This document shows positions 43,686 to 52,994 of a stretch of 64,000 nucleotides of DNA, piece by piece; the stretch's first letter is position 1, and every line of letters begins with the position of its first letter. A program made the translations under genes and the position numbers. Source of the stretch: Acidobacteriota bacterium (GTDB taxonomy: Bacteria; Acidobacteriota; Terriglobia; Terriglobales; Acidobacteriaceae); the NCBI GenBank assembly GCA_021793405.1, contig JAJYSV010000004.1, positions 80,593 to 144,592 on the forward strand, given 5' to 3'. The notes beneath the pieces were generated by a model, which searched no databases, was not told the DNA's origin, and saw only the letters and a list, made by a program, of their open reading frames with translations.

Positions 43686-46313
43686 TTACTCACTACTGCC
43701 GGCGGCCAGATTTTGTTGCGCTAACCATTCCGTCAGCTTGGGTTGTTGAGCGGCGCGCAGAACCGTGCAGTCGTGGATGGAATCCGTGGCGCGTTGCAAA
43801 GACCGCTGCGCTGCCATGACCGGATGCGCCGTAAAGAAAGTCTGCACTTGCTGGCTCTTTTCCGCGCTGCAAAACGACCCAGTAGAGTCCACCAGATAAA
43901 CACCCATCATCGTTGTTAATTGGGCATGCACCTTGTCCCAATTCTGTTGGATATACTCCCACGCGATGGGGCGCGTGTCGCGTTGGCGCAGCGCCGTCAC
44001 GAACAGCAGAGCGGAATCTTGATTGCGCACCTGGCCAGAGGTCGCGTAATCAAGCGCCCGGCGAAGCAGAGTTGGATCGCGGAAGTTGGCCAGAGAAATT
44101 AACGCGGCTCTCTGCGCATCGGGATTGTTGGACGTCTTGCTGAGCGCTTGCAACTGGTCGAACAAATGGGGGTCGCCGTTCTCGGATGCAATGACCAGGG
44201 CCGGATGCGCCAGCTCCGGTTCCACATCCGCCTCGTTTGCGATATATTTCTCCGTCAACTGCTTCGCCTCCGCGATTATCTGCGGATCACGCCCTATTTC
44301 TCCCAGTACCGCAAACAGCGTTGCACGCAACTGCCGCTTCGCGACAGGGTCGGACGCGCTCACATTTTGCGCCCGCTCGTACGCCGGGCGGAACTGTTCC
44401 CGCACCCACGCCGCCAGCAGTTTCCGATCCGCCGGCGTCGCAATCCGCTCATCGACGGCTGCAACGGCACCGACTAATTCTTCAATCACGTCTGCATTCG
44501 GATCATTTCGCAGTTGGGAAACCAGGTTCATATAATCCGCGATGCTGCTTCTTCCGGAACGCATCAACGCCCATTCATCGCCGGCCAGGCCGATGCGCTC
44601 TGGAGGAGTCAAGCCCGTCTCCGCAACGCTGAGAATCTTGCTGGTATCGGCAGTGTCATACTCCGTGCGGTAATATCCCCGGCCGTTTGCGTTGGCATAA
44701 AAAACTTCCGCCGAGGGAACAGGCAGACCTTGCTGCGAGGAGGAAAGCGGCTCGCACTGGGGATCTCTGCTCGTTTTGAAGCAGACAGGCACCGTCCAGG
44801 TCTGAGCCTGAAACGCATGGATCTCCGGGTTCAGATAGAAGCGCTGCTGAGAGACCATGGCTGAGCCGTTCTGCGGCGAACTGAATGTAAGCAGCGGCAC
44901 GCCGGGTTCAGCGATAAAGCTATCCATAACTTTATCGATTGGCTTGTCACTGGTTGCCGTCTGCGCATTCCAGAAGTCCTGGGCAGTCGCATTGGCGAAC
45001 ATGTGCGCTTCCAGATAGGCGTGGACGCCGCGCCGAAAGACTTCCTTGCCTTCGTAATTCTCCGTCATGGCAAGCACCGCAGCACCCTTTTGGTACGTGA
45101 TGCCATCGAACATCTCGTTGATCTCCGCAGGTGTATCGGCCTTGGCCCGAATGGCGCGCGTCACTTTGCCGGCGTCATAGTTCAAGACGTTGTCGAGCGA
45201 GAGCGCCTCGTCCTGCGGAATATTCCAGTCGGGGTGCCATGCCGCAACTGCTTTCGACTCCATCCAGGTGGCAAATCCCTCGTTCAGCCACAGATTGTTC
45301 CACCAGTTCATGGTGACCATGTCGCCGAACCACTGGTGCGCCATCTCATGCGCCACGTCGATGGCCACCAGTTTCTCGGCATTCACGGAAGCGGTCTTTT
45401 CGTCGACCAGGAAAACGGTTTCGCGGTAGGTGATGGCTCCAAAATTCTCCATCGCTCCCGCCTCGAAGTCCGGAATCGCGATCATGTCCAGCTTGGGCAT
45501 TGGATATTTGATCCCGAAGTAATTGTCGTAGTAGTGCAGAAAAAACTCCGCTGCGTGCAGAGCGTAGGTTCCCATCTGCACTTTATCCGGCGTAGCGCAG
45601 GCGCGAATTGGCACGCCATCGCTCTCTCCGGAGACGCATTGGAAGTCGCCCACCAGAAACGCCACCAAGTAGGTGGACATCTTCGGCGTGGTGACGAACC
45701 GGATTGTGTGCTTACCCGCGGCAGGCCCGTGCTGATCGGAAATGATGTTGGTGTTGGAAATGGCCGTGTCGCCTTTCTTCACGATCAGCGTCACGGAAAA
45801 CGTCGCTTTCATGGCTGGCTCATCAAAGGATGGGAAGGCGCGTCGAGCATCTGTGGGCTCGAACTGCGTGACCGCATAGTTGCGGCGAACCGTTTTGGAA
45901 AGATAAAATCCGCGCAGATGGTCGTTCAAAATTCCGCTGTACTCGATGCGGATCGTGGCCGCGCCCGCTGGCATCGCATTGGCTACATGCAAGGTAACCT
46001 GCTGATCCGGTTTGTTCTCTGTGACGTTGGCTGTCTGCGTTTTTCCATCGGCGCTGATCGTTACCGTTTGAAAAGTGATCTGCACAGCGTTCAGCGTAAT
46101 GCTTGCCGACGGCTGCGCCAGTGTGACCTCGATCTCTTCTTTTCCGGTAAAGGTTGCAGACGTCAGATTCGGCTCCAGCATCAGGGAATAATGTTGCGGC
46201 GTCACATCTGTAGGAAGCCGCTGCGCCTGCATAGGAGGAGAGCACATCAGCCAGAGAAGCGCCGCGCACACTGGAAACATGCTGGAGAAAAAACACCGGA
46301 AATAAAAACGCAC
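43686..46313 (-). CDS. M1-family metalloaminopeptidase, exported
   Basis: 875-residue zinc aminopeptidase of the M1 family. The exopeptidase motif is EAGAMENFGAITY and the zinc site is VAHEMAHQWFGDM with the second glutamate in LWLNEGFATWM. An ERAP1-like C-terminal helical domain fills the last 350 residues. The N-terminus carries a signal peptide (hydrophobic AALLWLMCSPPMQAQ), so the enzyme is likely periplasmic, unlike cytoplasmic PepN. A GTG at 46313 is preceded by AAAGGG at 8 bases and is preferred to the TTG at 46346; an ATG at 46280 is also possible. Convergent with ribE. Confidence 0.92.
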   Translation of the reverse strand: MRFYFRCFFSSMFPVCAALLWLMCSPPMQAQRLPTDVTPQHYSLMLEPNLTSATFTGKEEIEVTLAQPSASITLNAVQITFQTVTISADGKTQTANVTENKPDQQVTLHVANAMPAGAATIRIEYSGILNDHLRGFYLSKTVRRNYAVTQFEPTDARRAFPSFDEPAMKATFSVTLIVKKGDTAISNTNIISDQHGPAAGKHTIRFVTTPKMSTYLVAFLVGDFQCVSGESDGVPIRACATPDKVQMGTYALHAAEFFLHYYDNYFGIKYPMPKLDMIAIPDFEAGAMENFGAITYRETVFLVDEKTASVNAEKLVAIDVAHEMAHQWFGDMVTMNWWNNLWLNEGFATWMESKAVAAWHPDWNIPQDEALSLDNVLNYDAGKVTRAIRAKADTPAEINEMFDGITYQKGAAVLAMTENYEGKEVFRRGVHAYLEAHMFANATAQDFWNAQTATSDKPIDKVMDSFIAEPGVPLLTFSSPQNGSAMVSQQRFYLNPEIHAFQAQTWTVPVCFKTSRDPQCEPLSSSQQGLPVPSAEVFYANANGRGYYRTEYDTADTSKILSVAETGLTPPERIGLAGDEWALMRSGRSSIADYMNLVSQLRNDPNADVIEELVGAVAAVDERIATPADRKLLAAWVREQFRPAYERAQNVSASDPVAKRQLRATLFAVLGEIGRDPQIIAEAKQLTEKYIANEADVEPELAHPALVIASENGDPHLFDQLQALSKTSNNPDAQRAALISLANFRDPTLLRRALDYATSGQVRNQDSALLFVTALRQRDTRPIAWEYIQQNWDKVHAQLTTMMGVYLVDSTGSFCSAEKSQQVQTFFTAHPVMAAQRSLQRATDSIHDCTVLRAAQQPKLTEWLAQQNLAAGSSE

Positions 46314-46437
46314 TCTGACCACCCTTTGAAATGTGGATGATAGCAAGGCCGCCCGCGAAATAGATTCCGCCGATGGGAACCATGATTCTCGGCGGAAGAT
46401 ATGTTTTTAATCTTCTTCTAAAACCATACGACTGGAA

Positions 46438-48084
46438 TCAGCTTTCTCTATAATTCAGCAAAACCATTCCAATGCAGATCAGACATATGGGCCAGATCCA
46501 CGCAGCGATGCGTTTTCCACGCTCGGAGCCCCGCAATTCCAGCCAACGCGACCATCCAGCGAACACCGCACACAGCGCGATGGCGGTATGGCTCATTTCG
46601 GTTAACAACTCCTCTTTCACATTTCCCAGGGAGTGATTGTGGGTCAGCAAGAGTGCTCCGCCGAGCGCGCAGACCGCAGGAAAGACCAGCGATGCTTTAG
46701 GGGATTGCAGGCGATGCGTCTGCACACTCCATTCAAACGCAACAAAACTGACGATGAGCAGGATGTAGAGGCGGTGCTCCAGATCTTCAGGATTGTAGAA
46801 GCTGGCCCAGAAGCCTCGCGGCCCCAGCGGCCAGGCCTCGGGATCGGCACGTAGAAACAGGAAAATGGCCAATCCCAGAAAAGCCAAGGGCCAATGCCTG
46901 GCCCAGCTGGCGCGATCCCATCGCCCCAGAATCGCCAGCAACCCAGCAATCAAAACAACGATTCCAGCCCAATGATGGTTATATTCCGACCATGCCTGTT
47001 CGATCCGATTATTGGCACTCCGCGCGTCGTCGGGCGACAACGCGTACTGCCGAATCGCTAGCCCCATGGGATCCACGGCCGGTAGCGCTCGTACTGGAGG
47101 AGTATGAAACCGCGGCCAATGCGGAGTCATCCGCGCGGTAATCTCCGGCAACGTCAGGCGATTCTGCACCAGATCGACTCCAGGCGGCTGACCAGTGAGT
47201 GAGGCGGCAGCTAGAATAATCGTAAAGCCGATTCCTATCTCCGCCTCCGAGAATCGTCCAATTCGTAACAGTGCTGGTGGCAAATGCAGTCGCCCCTTCC
47301 GAATCAGCAGGAAATTGCCGGCACCCAATAGCAGCAACCCTGCCAGCATGGTCGACTTCGCAATCAGCACCACCCCATACGCCGTTCCATAGACAGCGCT
47401 CCAGGATTCGGTATAGACGGTCGCCAGCGTAAGACCGGCTGCCACCAGAACCACCGCACTGACCAATGCTGTGGTGGAATAACGCCGTACGGCCTGCACA
47501 ACCGCATCGTCCGCGATTGCTTCGCCGCCGGTCACATCGAAGTTCCCCTGCGAAACCAGCAGGAGCCAGAGATAGGGCATCCCGCCAATCCACACCGCGG
47601 CTGCAAGTTGATGCAGCCCGGTCAGGACCATCAAGCTCACTTGATCCTCCAGACGCGATGCTGCGTGGCTCGTCCAAACTGTGGCCGACAGGAGTGGGAT
47701 CACAAACAGTAGCCATCTCGGTCTTCGCGGCAGACAAGAGCGGCTCAAAATAAGGAAAGTGGACGTAGCAAAGACGACAAGTACACCGGCGAGGAAGTAG
47801 TTGGCTGTAACCAGATCGACCAGGTGCAATCCCCCGGTACTCATCAGCATGGCGCTATCGAGAGCAACGAAAAGGATCTGCGTCGCGCCCAGGCCGAATG
47901 CAGCAATTTTCAGGAGTCGCAGCGCATGCGGGAAAACTTTTCCGATCGGCACTGAAGACGACGGGGAGCGCGGAACTAACGCCGAGCAAAACACAATGCC
48001 GCCAATCAGCAAAGAGTTGAACGCCAATGTAGCGGCGCGCAGCAAGACCGCTGCGAGCGGATAATCGCGCAGAAACCAGATCAA
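46438..48084 (-). CDS. CopD-family copper resistance membrane protein
   Basis: 548-residue integral membrane protein with about 13 hydrophobic spans. The CopD signature region is in the centre: HQLAAAVWIGGMPYLWLLL around residue 155, with SHAASRLEDQ before it and RRYSTTALVSA after. The C-terminal half carries additional spans and several histidines (HAGIV-type, LTHNHSLGN) that may bind copper. In Pseudomonas CopD moves copper across the inner membrane with periplasmic CopC; YcnJ is a natural fusion. Here copC is the neighbour 29 bases upstream. The length exceeds classical CopD (about 310), so there is a second unknown module in the second half. Confidence 0.85.
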   Translation of the reverse strand: MIWFLRDYPLAAVLLRAATLAFNSLLIGGIVFCSALVPRSPSSSVPIGKVFPHALRLLKIAAFGLGATQILFVALDSAMLMSTGGLHLVDLVTANYFLAGVLVVFATSTFLILSRSCLPRRPRWLLFVIPLLSATVWTSHAASRLEDQVSLMVLTGLHQLAAAVWIGGMPYLWLLLVSQGNFDVTGGEAIADDAVVQAVRRYSTTALVSAVVLVAAGLTLATVYTESWSAVYGTAYGVVLIAKSTMLAGLLLLGAGNFLLIRKGRLHLPPALLRIGRFSEAEIGIGFTIILAAASLTGQPPGVDLVQNRLTLPEITARMTPHWPRFHTPPVRALPAVDPMGLAIRQYALSPDDARSANNRIEQAWSEYNHHWAGIVVLIAGLLAILGRWDRASWARHWPLAFLGLAIFLFLRADPEAWPLGPRGFWASFYNPEDLEHRLYILLIVSFVAFEWSVQTHRLQSPKASLVFPAVCALGGALLLTHNHSLGNVKEELLTEMSHTAIALCAVFAGWSRWLELRGSERGKRIAAWIWPICLICIGMVLLNYRES

Positions 48085-48113
48085 TGGATGCTTCCTCGAG
48101 TGTGGATAGAATG

Positions 48114-48479
48114 CTACTGGGCAGCGACCGTGAAAGCGACGTCACCTCTTGTAATATGCCCATCACTGGCAAGAACCTGCCAGTGGATCTGATAATTTCC
48201 ATTCGCCAGATTGCCGGCCACCGCTTTCAACTCCGAGGGCATTGCGCTGCGTTCCATCTGCAAGGGAAATGTTTTGCCGGCGAGGTTGGTCAGCGTCAGG
48301 GTACAGCGGGTGGCCTCGATGCGGGAATTGTATTCGAGCGCCATGTTGACTTGGTGACTTTGCACGATTGCATGATCCGCGGGTGTCGAACGAATCAGGA
48401 TGGCGTGGGCAAATGCCGCCGGAGAACCGCCAAGCAGCAGCAAGGCTAGCGGAGCGGTCCATCGAGGAAGGTGGGTCAT
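48114..48479 (-). CDS. CopC-domain periplasmic copper-binding protein
   Basis: 121-residue exported protein with a CopC-type beta-barrel. The Sec signal ends at AAFAHA, so the mature protein begins with histidine (HAILIRSTPADHAIV), the usual N-terminal copper ligand. Other family marks are EYNSRIEATRCTLTLTN and HWQVLASDGHITRGDVAF; the DGH segment provides the second histidine. The ATG at 48479 fits this signal, while the frame running back to 48557 overlaps glk's end region. It forms a two-gene copper unit with the CopD gene. It lies downstream of the glk gene on the same strand. Confidence 0.9.
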   Translation of the reverse strand: MTHLPRWTAPLALLLLGGSPAAFAHAILIRSTPADHAIVQSHQVNMALEYNSRIEATRCTLTLTNLAGKTFPLQMERSAMPSELKAVAGNLANGNYQIHWQVLASDGHITRGDVAFTVAAQ

Positions 48480-48553
48480 CGCAACGATTCTCTCTCCTTC
48501 TGTGTTGCACCAGTGGCGAATGGCAGGAAGTCGCCACTTCGACACCGCTCGGT

Positions 48554-49603
48554 TCAACTCGCCGAGCGTATCGAGGCCGCACGAATAGAACGGCCGGTGA
48601 TTTCCGCAGCTTGCACCTCCGCATACGCAGCGGCTCCCATCAACGCGGCGCGGCTCTCCAGAATGATGCGGACCGGCATGGTGGATACCAGATCGTGCAT
48701 GCGCCCCTTATCGCAGAAGGCTTGCATGAAGGTTCCATCCTGCATTTTCTTCAGGATTTTCGGCGCGATCCCCCCGCCAATGTACATTCCGCCGTGCGCC
48801 AGAATCTTCAGCGCCAGGTTGCCCGCTTCCGCTCCATAGACAGCGACGAAAACATCCAGCGTCTTGGCGCATAATTCGTCCGCGCCCGATTCTCCCAGCT
48901 CTCCGATCACCGCGTTAGGATCTTCCTGCTGCATTCGCAGCCGCAGGGCTGGCGACTCGTTCATCTTTTTTGCATCCCGCAGAAAAGTATAAATATTCTT
49001 CAAACCGATTCCGGAGCATACTCGTTCCCAGCTCACGTGATCGTACAGCATGGCATCGGTCCGCAGATAACGCAGCAGCTCGATCTCAAGATCCGTGCGC
49101 GGACCAAAATCAGCATGGCCGCCTTCTGAAGCCATCGGAACATGGGTTTTGCCATTCCAGATGAGAAGGCCTTCGCCAAGCCCGGTGCCAGCCGCAATCA
49201 ATCCGCGATTGCCGACCTGACTGCTGTCGCCCTCACTGAGAGTAAAGATTTGATCGAGAGGAAGTTCGCTGATCCCGTAGCCATTCGCTTCCAGATCATT
49301 GATGAGGAAAAGATGCTCAATGTTCAGGTCACGTGCAAGCTCATGCGCGTCGAGCGTCCATGGAAGATTGGTGAGGCGGATGACATTCTTGCGGACGGGT
49401 CCGGGCACTCCGAAGCAGGCAGCGACAATTTCATCTGACGTCTGCTGATCTTTCGAGCCTAGAAATTCTCGCACAATGGATTGAAGGTTCGCGTATTGCG
49501 TCGCGGCGAACTTCTCGTCGCGGACATGCTCCAGCACGCCTTGCTGAAAACGATAGAGCGCGAGATGAACTTTGGTGCCACCTACATCCCCGGCCAGAAT
49601 CAT
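48554..49603 (-). CDS. glk: glucokinase
   Basis: 349-residue ATP-dependent glucokinase of the bacterial Glk family. The ATP site is ILAGDVGGTKVHLALY at the N-terminus. The sugar site contains NLPWTLDAHEL, LINDLEANGYGI and the catalytic aspartate in the same stretch; GTGLGEGLLIW and SEGGHADFGPRTDLE follow. Near the end come GGMYIGGGIAPK and SRAALMGAAAYA. Length is normal (about 320-340). The start overlaps the pgl stop in an ATGA (49600-49603). It phosphorylates glucose for the zwf step encoded upstream. Confidence 0.95.
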   Translation of the reverse strand: MILAGDVGGTKVHLALYRFQQGVLEHVRDEKFAATQYANLQSIVREFLGSKDQQTSDEIVAACFGVPGPVRKNVIRLTNLPWTLDAHELARDLNIEHLFLINDLEANGYGISELPLDQIFTLSEGDSSQVGNRGLIAAGTGLGEGLLIWNGKTHVPMASEGGHADFGPRTDLEIELLRYLRTDAMLYDHVSWERVCSGIGLKNIYTFLRDAKKMNESPALRLRMQQEDPNAVIGELGESGADELCAKTLDVFVAVYGAEAGNLALKILAHGGMYIGGGIAPKILKKMQDGTFMQAFCDKGRMHDLVSTMPVRIILESRAALMGAAAYAEVQAAEITGRSIRAASIRSAS

Positions 49604-50397
49604 CGGCTCACTTCCAACCGACCCATCCCATTTGGTCTAGACGGTGGCAGCTTTGCGGCAGCGGTGCGGTCCAGCAACAGGGTCATTTCTCCGCTTTCTG
49701 GACGAATCAATTGCGCAGGCAACAACTCTGGCCGATACGGTCCCAGCAAAACTTCCTTCAATACGTCGGCTTTTGAAGTGTCCTGGATCAAGAAGAAAAT
49801 TTTATCAGCATGGTTGATTACAGGCCATGTAAGCGTCACACGCCACGGATTTTTCGCCTCCACCTGGGTGGCCACCGCGAGCCGATTAACCTCATGCAGA
49901 GCGCTCGAATGCGGAAACAAAGACGCCGTGTGACCATTGTCGCCTAGGCCTAGCAGAATCAAATCAAATCGCGGCAACTCCGCTCCTTCCAGGCGAAAGC
50001 GATTGCGCAATGCAGACTCATAACGGGCCGCCGCCTCTTCGGGATCGAGTTCGCCTTCCATGCGAACAACGTTCTCTGCCGGCAGCGGCACCTTGGACAA
50101 GAATGTTTCCTTGGCCAGATGATAGTTGGAGTCCGGGCTACCGGGTGGAACGCATCGCTCGTCTACCCAGAAAATCAGGAGCCGCGCCCAATCGATGCGT
50201 TTGCGAAAAGCATGGTCGGGATCCGCCAGCAATTCAAAGGTCCGCTTAGGCGTATTGCCTCCAGAGATCGCGATCCTTGCGATTCCCCGCGCTCGAGCCG
50301 CCAGCTCCACGGACGAAGCGATCCAGTCGGCGGCTGTCAGACTCATCGCTTCGCTGTTTTCTTCCACTTGATAGTGGACCTGAAATATTTTCGGCAT
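49600..50397 (-). CDS. pgl: 6-phosphogluconolactonase
   Basis: 265-residue lactonase of the SOL/DevB type that hydrolyses 6-phosphogluconolactone. Motifs are AISGGNTPKRTFELL, the FWVDERCVPPGSPDSNY segment and GLGDNGHTASLFP with the catalytic histidine. Length is normal (about 235-260). The ATG at 50397 has GGTGAG four bases upstream; ATG codons at 50409 and 50427 are possible. It sits between zwf (30-base gap) and glk (4-base overlap), the classical oxidative branch order. Confidence 0.93.
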   Translation of the reverse strand: MPKIFQVHYQVEENSEAMSLTAADWIASSVELAARARGIARIAISGGNTPKRTFELLADPDHAFRKRIDWARLLIFWVDERCVPPGSPDSNYHLAKETFLSKVPLPAENVVRMEGELDPEEAAARYESALRNRFRLEGAELPRFDLILLGLGDNGHTASLFPHSSALHEVNRLAVATQVEAKNPWRVTLTWPVINHADKIFFLIQDTSKADVLKEVLLGPYRPELLPAQLIRPESGEMTLLLDRTAAAKLPPSRPNGMGRLEVSR

Positions 50398-50427
50398 TGC
50401 TCTCACCATTCTGCCAGTTCGCCGCAT

Positions 50428-51969
50428 TCACTGATGGCGCCAGTGTCGTCCGTCGCGGGCAAGCAGCGCGCCGGCAGCCGCCGGGCCCCAGCTTCCGGCT
50501 GCATAATTTGGGAAATCCGTTGGCGGATTCGCTGCCCACTCCTCCAGGATTGGAGTCATCAACGCCCAGGTTGCCTCCACGCCATCGCGGTGAGAAAAAA
50601 GCGTGGCATCCCCCAGCATGGCATCGAGCAGCAGGCGCTCATATCCGTTCGCGGAAGAAACGCCGAAAGCAGCCGCGTAATCGAAATCCATCATCACGGG
50701 GCAGCTCTGCATACTCGGACCGGGCGTTTTGGCAGCGAACCGCAAAGAAATGCCCTCGTTCGGCTGAATGCGCATGGAGATGATGTTGGGCTGGATTTCG
50801 CCACACTTGCTTGCTTCCACGTTGTCCTTGAATAGCATCATCGGCGGCTGTTTGAATTGGATCGTAATATCCGTAAATCTCTCCGCAAGCCGCTTGCCCG
50901 CGCGTACGTAAAAAGGTACACCGGCCCAGCGCCAGTTCTCAATGTGCAGGCGCAAAGCGGCAAACGTTTCTGTGTTTGACCGCGGATTGACGCGATCTTC
51001 CTGGCGATATCCGACCACCGGCTTGCCATCGACAATTCCTGGTCCATATTGCCCGCGAACTGTATCTTCCATTTTGATGGACTGGATCGCCTTCCAAACT
51101 TTCACTTTTTCCATGCGAATGGGCGCGGAGAAAAATGAACCGGGCGGCTCCATGGCAACGAAAGAGAGCAGTTCCATCACGTGGTTCTGCACCACGTCGC
51201 GCAACGCTCCCGCCTTCTCGTAGAAGGGACCGCGGCCTTCAATCCCGATACTCTCCGCTGCGGTTATCCGCACATGATCGATGTAATTTCGGTTCCAAAT
51301 CGGCTCAAAGATTCCATTGGCGAATCGGAAGACCAAAATATTCTGGACCGTTTCCTTTCCCAGATAATGATCGATGCGGAAAATCTGGTCTTCGGAGAGA
51401 ACCTCGTTGACTTCGTCGTTCAGTCGGCGTGCTGACTGCAGATCGTGCCCGAAAGGCTTCTCAATAATGCAGCGGACCGCTCCCCTTTCCGACTTGGCCA
51501 TGCCATGAGCGCCCAATTGATGAACTATCTCAGAAAAATAATCGGGGGCCGTGGCCAGATAAAACAACCGGTGACCATTCGTCCCGTATTTCTTGTCCAA
51601 TGTTTCCAGTACGCTGTTGAGTCGAACGTAGCCGCCTGGATCGTCAAAGTTCATGGCATGATAGTTCACTTTGCCCAAAAACTCGCGCAGCTTCGGGTCA
51701 TCCGCATCGACGCCGCCGCCTTTGATGATGCCGTCCCGCATGTCGTTGACGAACTCATCCTTCAACGGACGCCGTGCGACGCCAACCACGGCAAAGTTGG
51801 CCGGCAGCAGGCCGGCTTGTTCCAGGTGATACAACGCGGGCAGCAGTTTTCGCTTGGTCAAGTCTCCTGATGCGCCAAAAATCACGACAATACACGGATC
51901 GGGAACACGCTCGGCAATGCGCGAGGCTTTGACATCTTCCGGCGAAATTGTGACTTCAGTGGTTACCAT
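50428..51969 (-). CDS. zwf: glucose-6-phosphate dehydrogenase
   Basis: 513-residue NAD(P)-dependent enzyme, the first oxidative step of the pentose phosphate pathway. Motifs are VIFGASGDLTKRKLLPALY for the dinucleotide site, EKPFGHDLQSAR, and the active-site RIDHYLGKETVQNILVFRFAN around residue 190, then FYVRAGKRLAERF. Normal length (about 490-515). The start at 51969 follows GAAGGAGAAGG (AGGAG about 8 bases away). It is separated from the upstream gnd gene by 85 bases and from pgl by 30. Confidence 0.96.
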   Translation of the reverse strand: MVTTEVTISPEDVKASRIAERVPDPCIVVIFGASGDLTKRKLLPALYHLEQAGLLPANFAVVGVARRPLKDEFVNDMRDGIIKGGGVDADDPKLREFLGKVNYHAMNFDDPGGYVRLNSVLETLDKKYGTNGHRLFYLATAPDYFSEIVHQLGAHGMAKSERGAVRCIIEKPFGHDLQSARRLNDEVNEVLSEDQIFRIDHYLGKETVQNILVFRFANGIFEPIWNRNYIDHVRITAAESIGIEGRGPFYEKAGALRDVVQNHVMELLSFVAMEPPGSFFSAPIRMEKVKVWKAIQSIKMEDTVRGQYGPGIVDGKPVVGYRQEDRVNPRSNTETFAALRLHIENWRWAGVPFYVRAGKRLAERFTDITIQFKQPPMMLFKDNVEASKCGEIQPNIISMRIQPNEGISLRFAAKTPGPSMQSCPVMMDFDYAAAFGVSSANGYERLLLDAMLGDATLFSHRDGVEATWALMTPILEEWAANPPTDFPNYAAGSWGPAAAGALLARDGRHWRHQ

Positions 51970-52054
51970 CGTCCTTCTCCTTGCGGGTCAAAATACTTGC
52001 GGTCTTGGGCCAAGTCAGAACCAAGATGCAGCAGCAACGCAGCACTTCGGCGCG

Positions 52055-52963
52055 TTACGTGGATTTTTTGACCGCGTGACCGCCGAATTCATTGCGCATG
52101 ATCGACAACATACGGTCCGAAAAATTATTCTCCTCCCGCGAACGAAGCCTGCGAATGAGAGATTCCGTGATGACCGGCGCGGATACATTTAGATCGATCG
52201 CCTCAAAGACTGTCCAGCGGCCTTCTCCGGAGTCCGCTACATAGGCTTCCAGCCCTTCCAGCTGCGGATTTTTTTCCAGTGCATCCGCAGTTAAATCCAA
52301 CAGCCACGACCGCACCACACTGCCGTATTGCCAGATCCGAGCAATCTGCGTCAGATCGAGATGCAGCGGCTCTTTGTGCTTCATAATGGAAAAACCCTCC
52401 GCGTAGGCCTCCATCAGGCCATATTCAATACCGTTGTGCACCATCTTCACGAAGTGCCCGGCGCCCGACGGACCCACATGACCCCAGCCTTTGTCCGCGG
52501 CGGGAGCTAATGTTTCAAAAATCGGACGCAGCCGCGCGACCGGCTCAACGTCGCCGCCGACCATCATGCTGTAGCCCTCTTTCAGTCCCCACACTCCACC
52601 CGAAGTGCCAACGTCGACAAAGTTGAACCCCTTCGCCTTCAGCTGTGCGTAGCGGCGCTGGGAATCCTTGTAATTCGAATTTCCGCCGTCGATGAAAGTG
52701 TCGCCCTTCTGCATGGATGGTTCCAGTTTGGCGATTGTCTGGTCGACAGGATCTCCAGACGGCACCATAATCCAAATCGCGCGTGGAGCTTTCAAACTCT
52801 TTACCAGGTCGTCCAGCGAGTGAACGCCGACCGAGCCGGCCGCCGTCAGCTGATTGACCGCTTCGGCATTGAAATCGAAGCCGACGACCGTATGGCCTCC
52901 CTGCCGCAGCCGCGCCGCCATGTTGAAACCCATTTTCCCCAGACCGATCAGACCGATTTCCAT
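52055..52963 (-). CDS. gnd: 6-phosphogluconate dehydrogenase, short (GndA/YqeC-type)
   Basis: 302-residue decarboxylating dehydrogenase giving ribulose-5-phosphate. The Rossmann site is IGLIGLGKMGFNMAARLRQGG, the substrate motifs are DGGNSNYKDSQRR, DVGTSGGVWGL and the catalytic lysine/asparagine in GHFVKMVHNGIEYGLMEAY. At about 300 residues it belongs to the short, often NAD-dependent group rather than the 470-residue Gnd. AAAGGGGAAAGC precedes the ATG. It is flanked by the HAD gene and zwf in the same operon. Confidence 0.94.
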   Translation of the reverse strand: MEIGLIGLGKMGFNMAARLRQGGHTVVGFDFNAEAVNQLTAAGSVGVHSLDDLVKSLKAPRAIWIMVPSGDPVDQTIAKLEPSMQKGDTFIDGGNSNYKDSQRRYAQLKAKGFNFVDVGTSGGVWGLKEGYSMMVGGDVEPVARLRPIFETLAPAADKGWGHVGPSGAGHFVKMVHNGIEYGLMEAYAEGFSIMKHKEPLHLDLTQIARIWQYGSVVRSWLLDLTADALEKNPQLEGLEAYVADSGEGRWTVFEAIDLNVSAPVITESLIRRLRSREENNFSDRMLSIMRNEFGGHAVKKST

Positions 52964-52994
52964 ACGCTTTCCCCTTTATAAAAAACCTGTGTCA

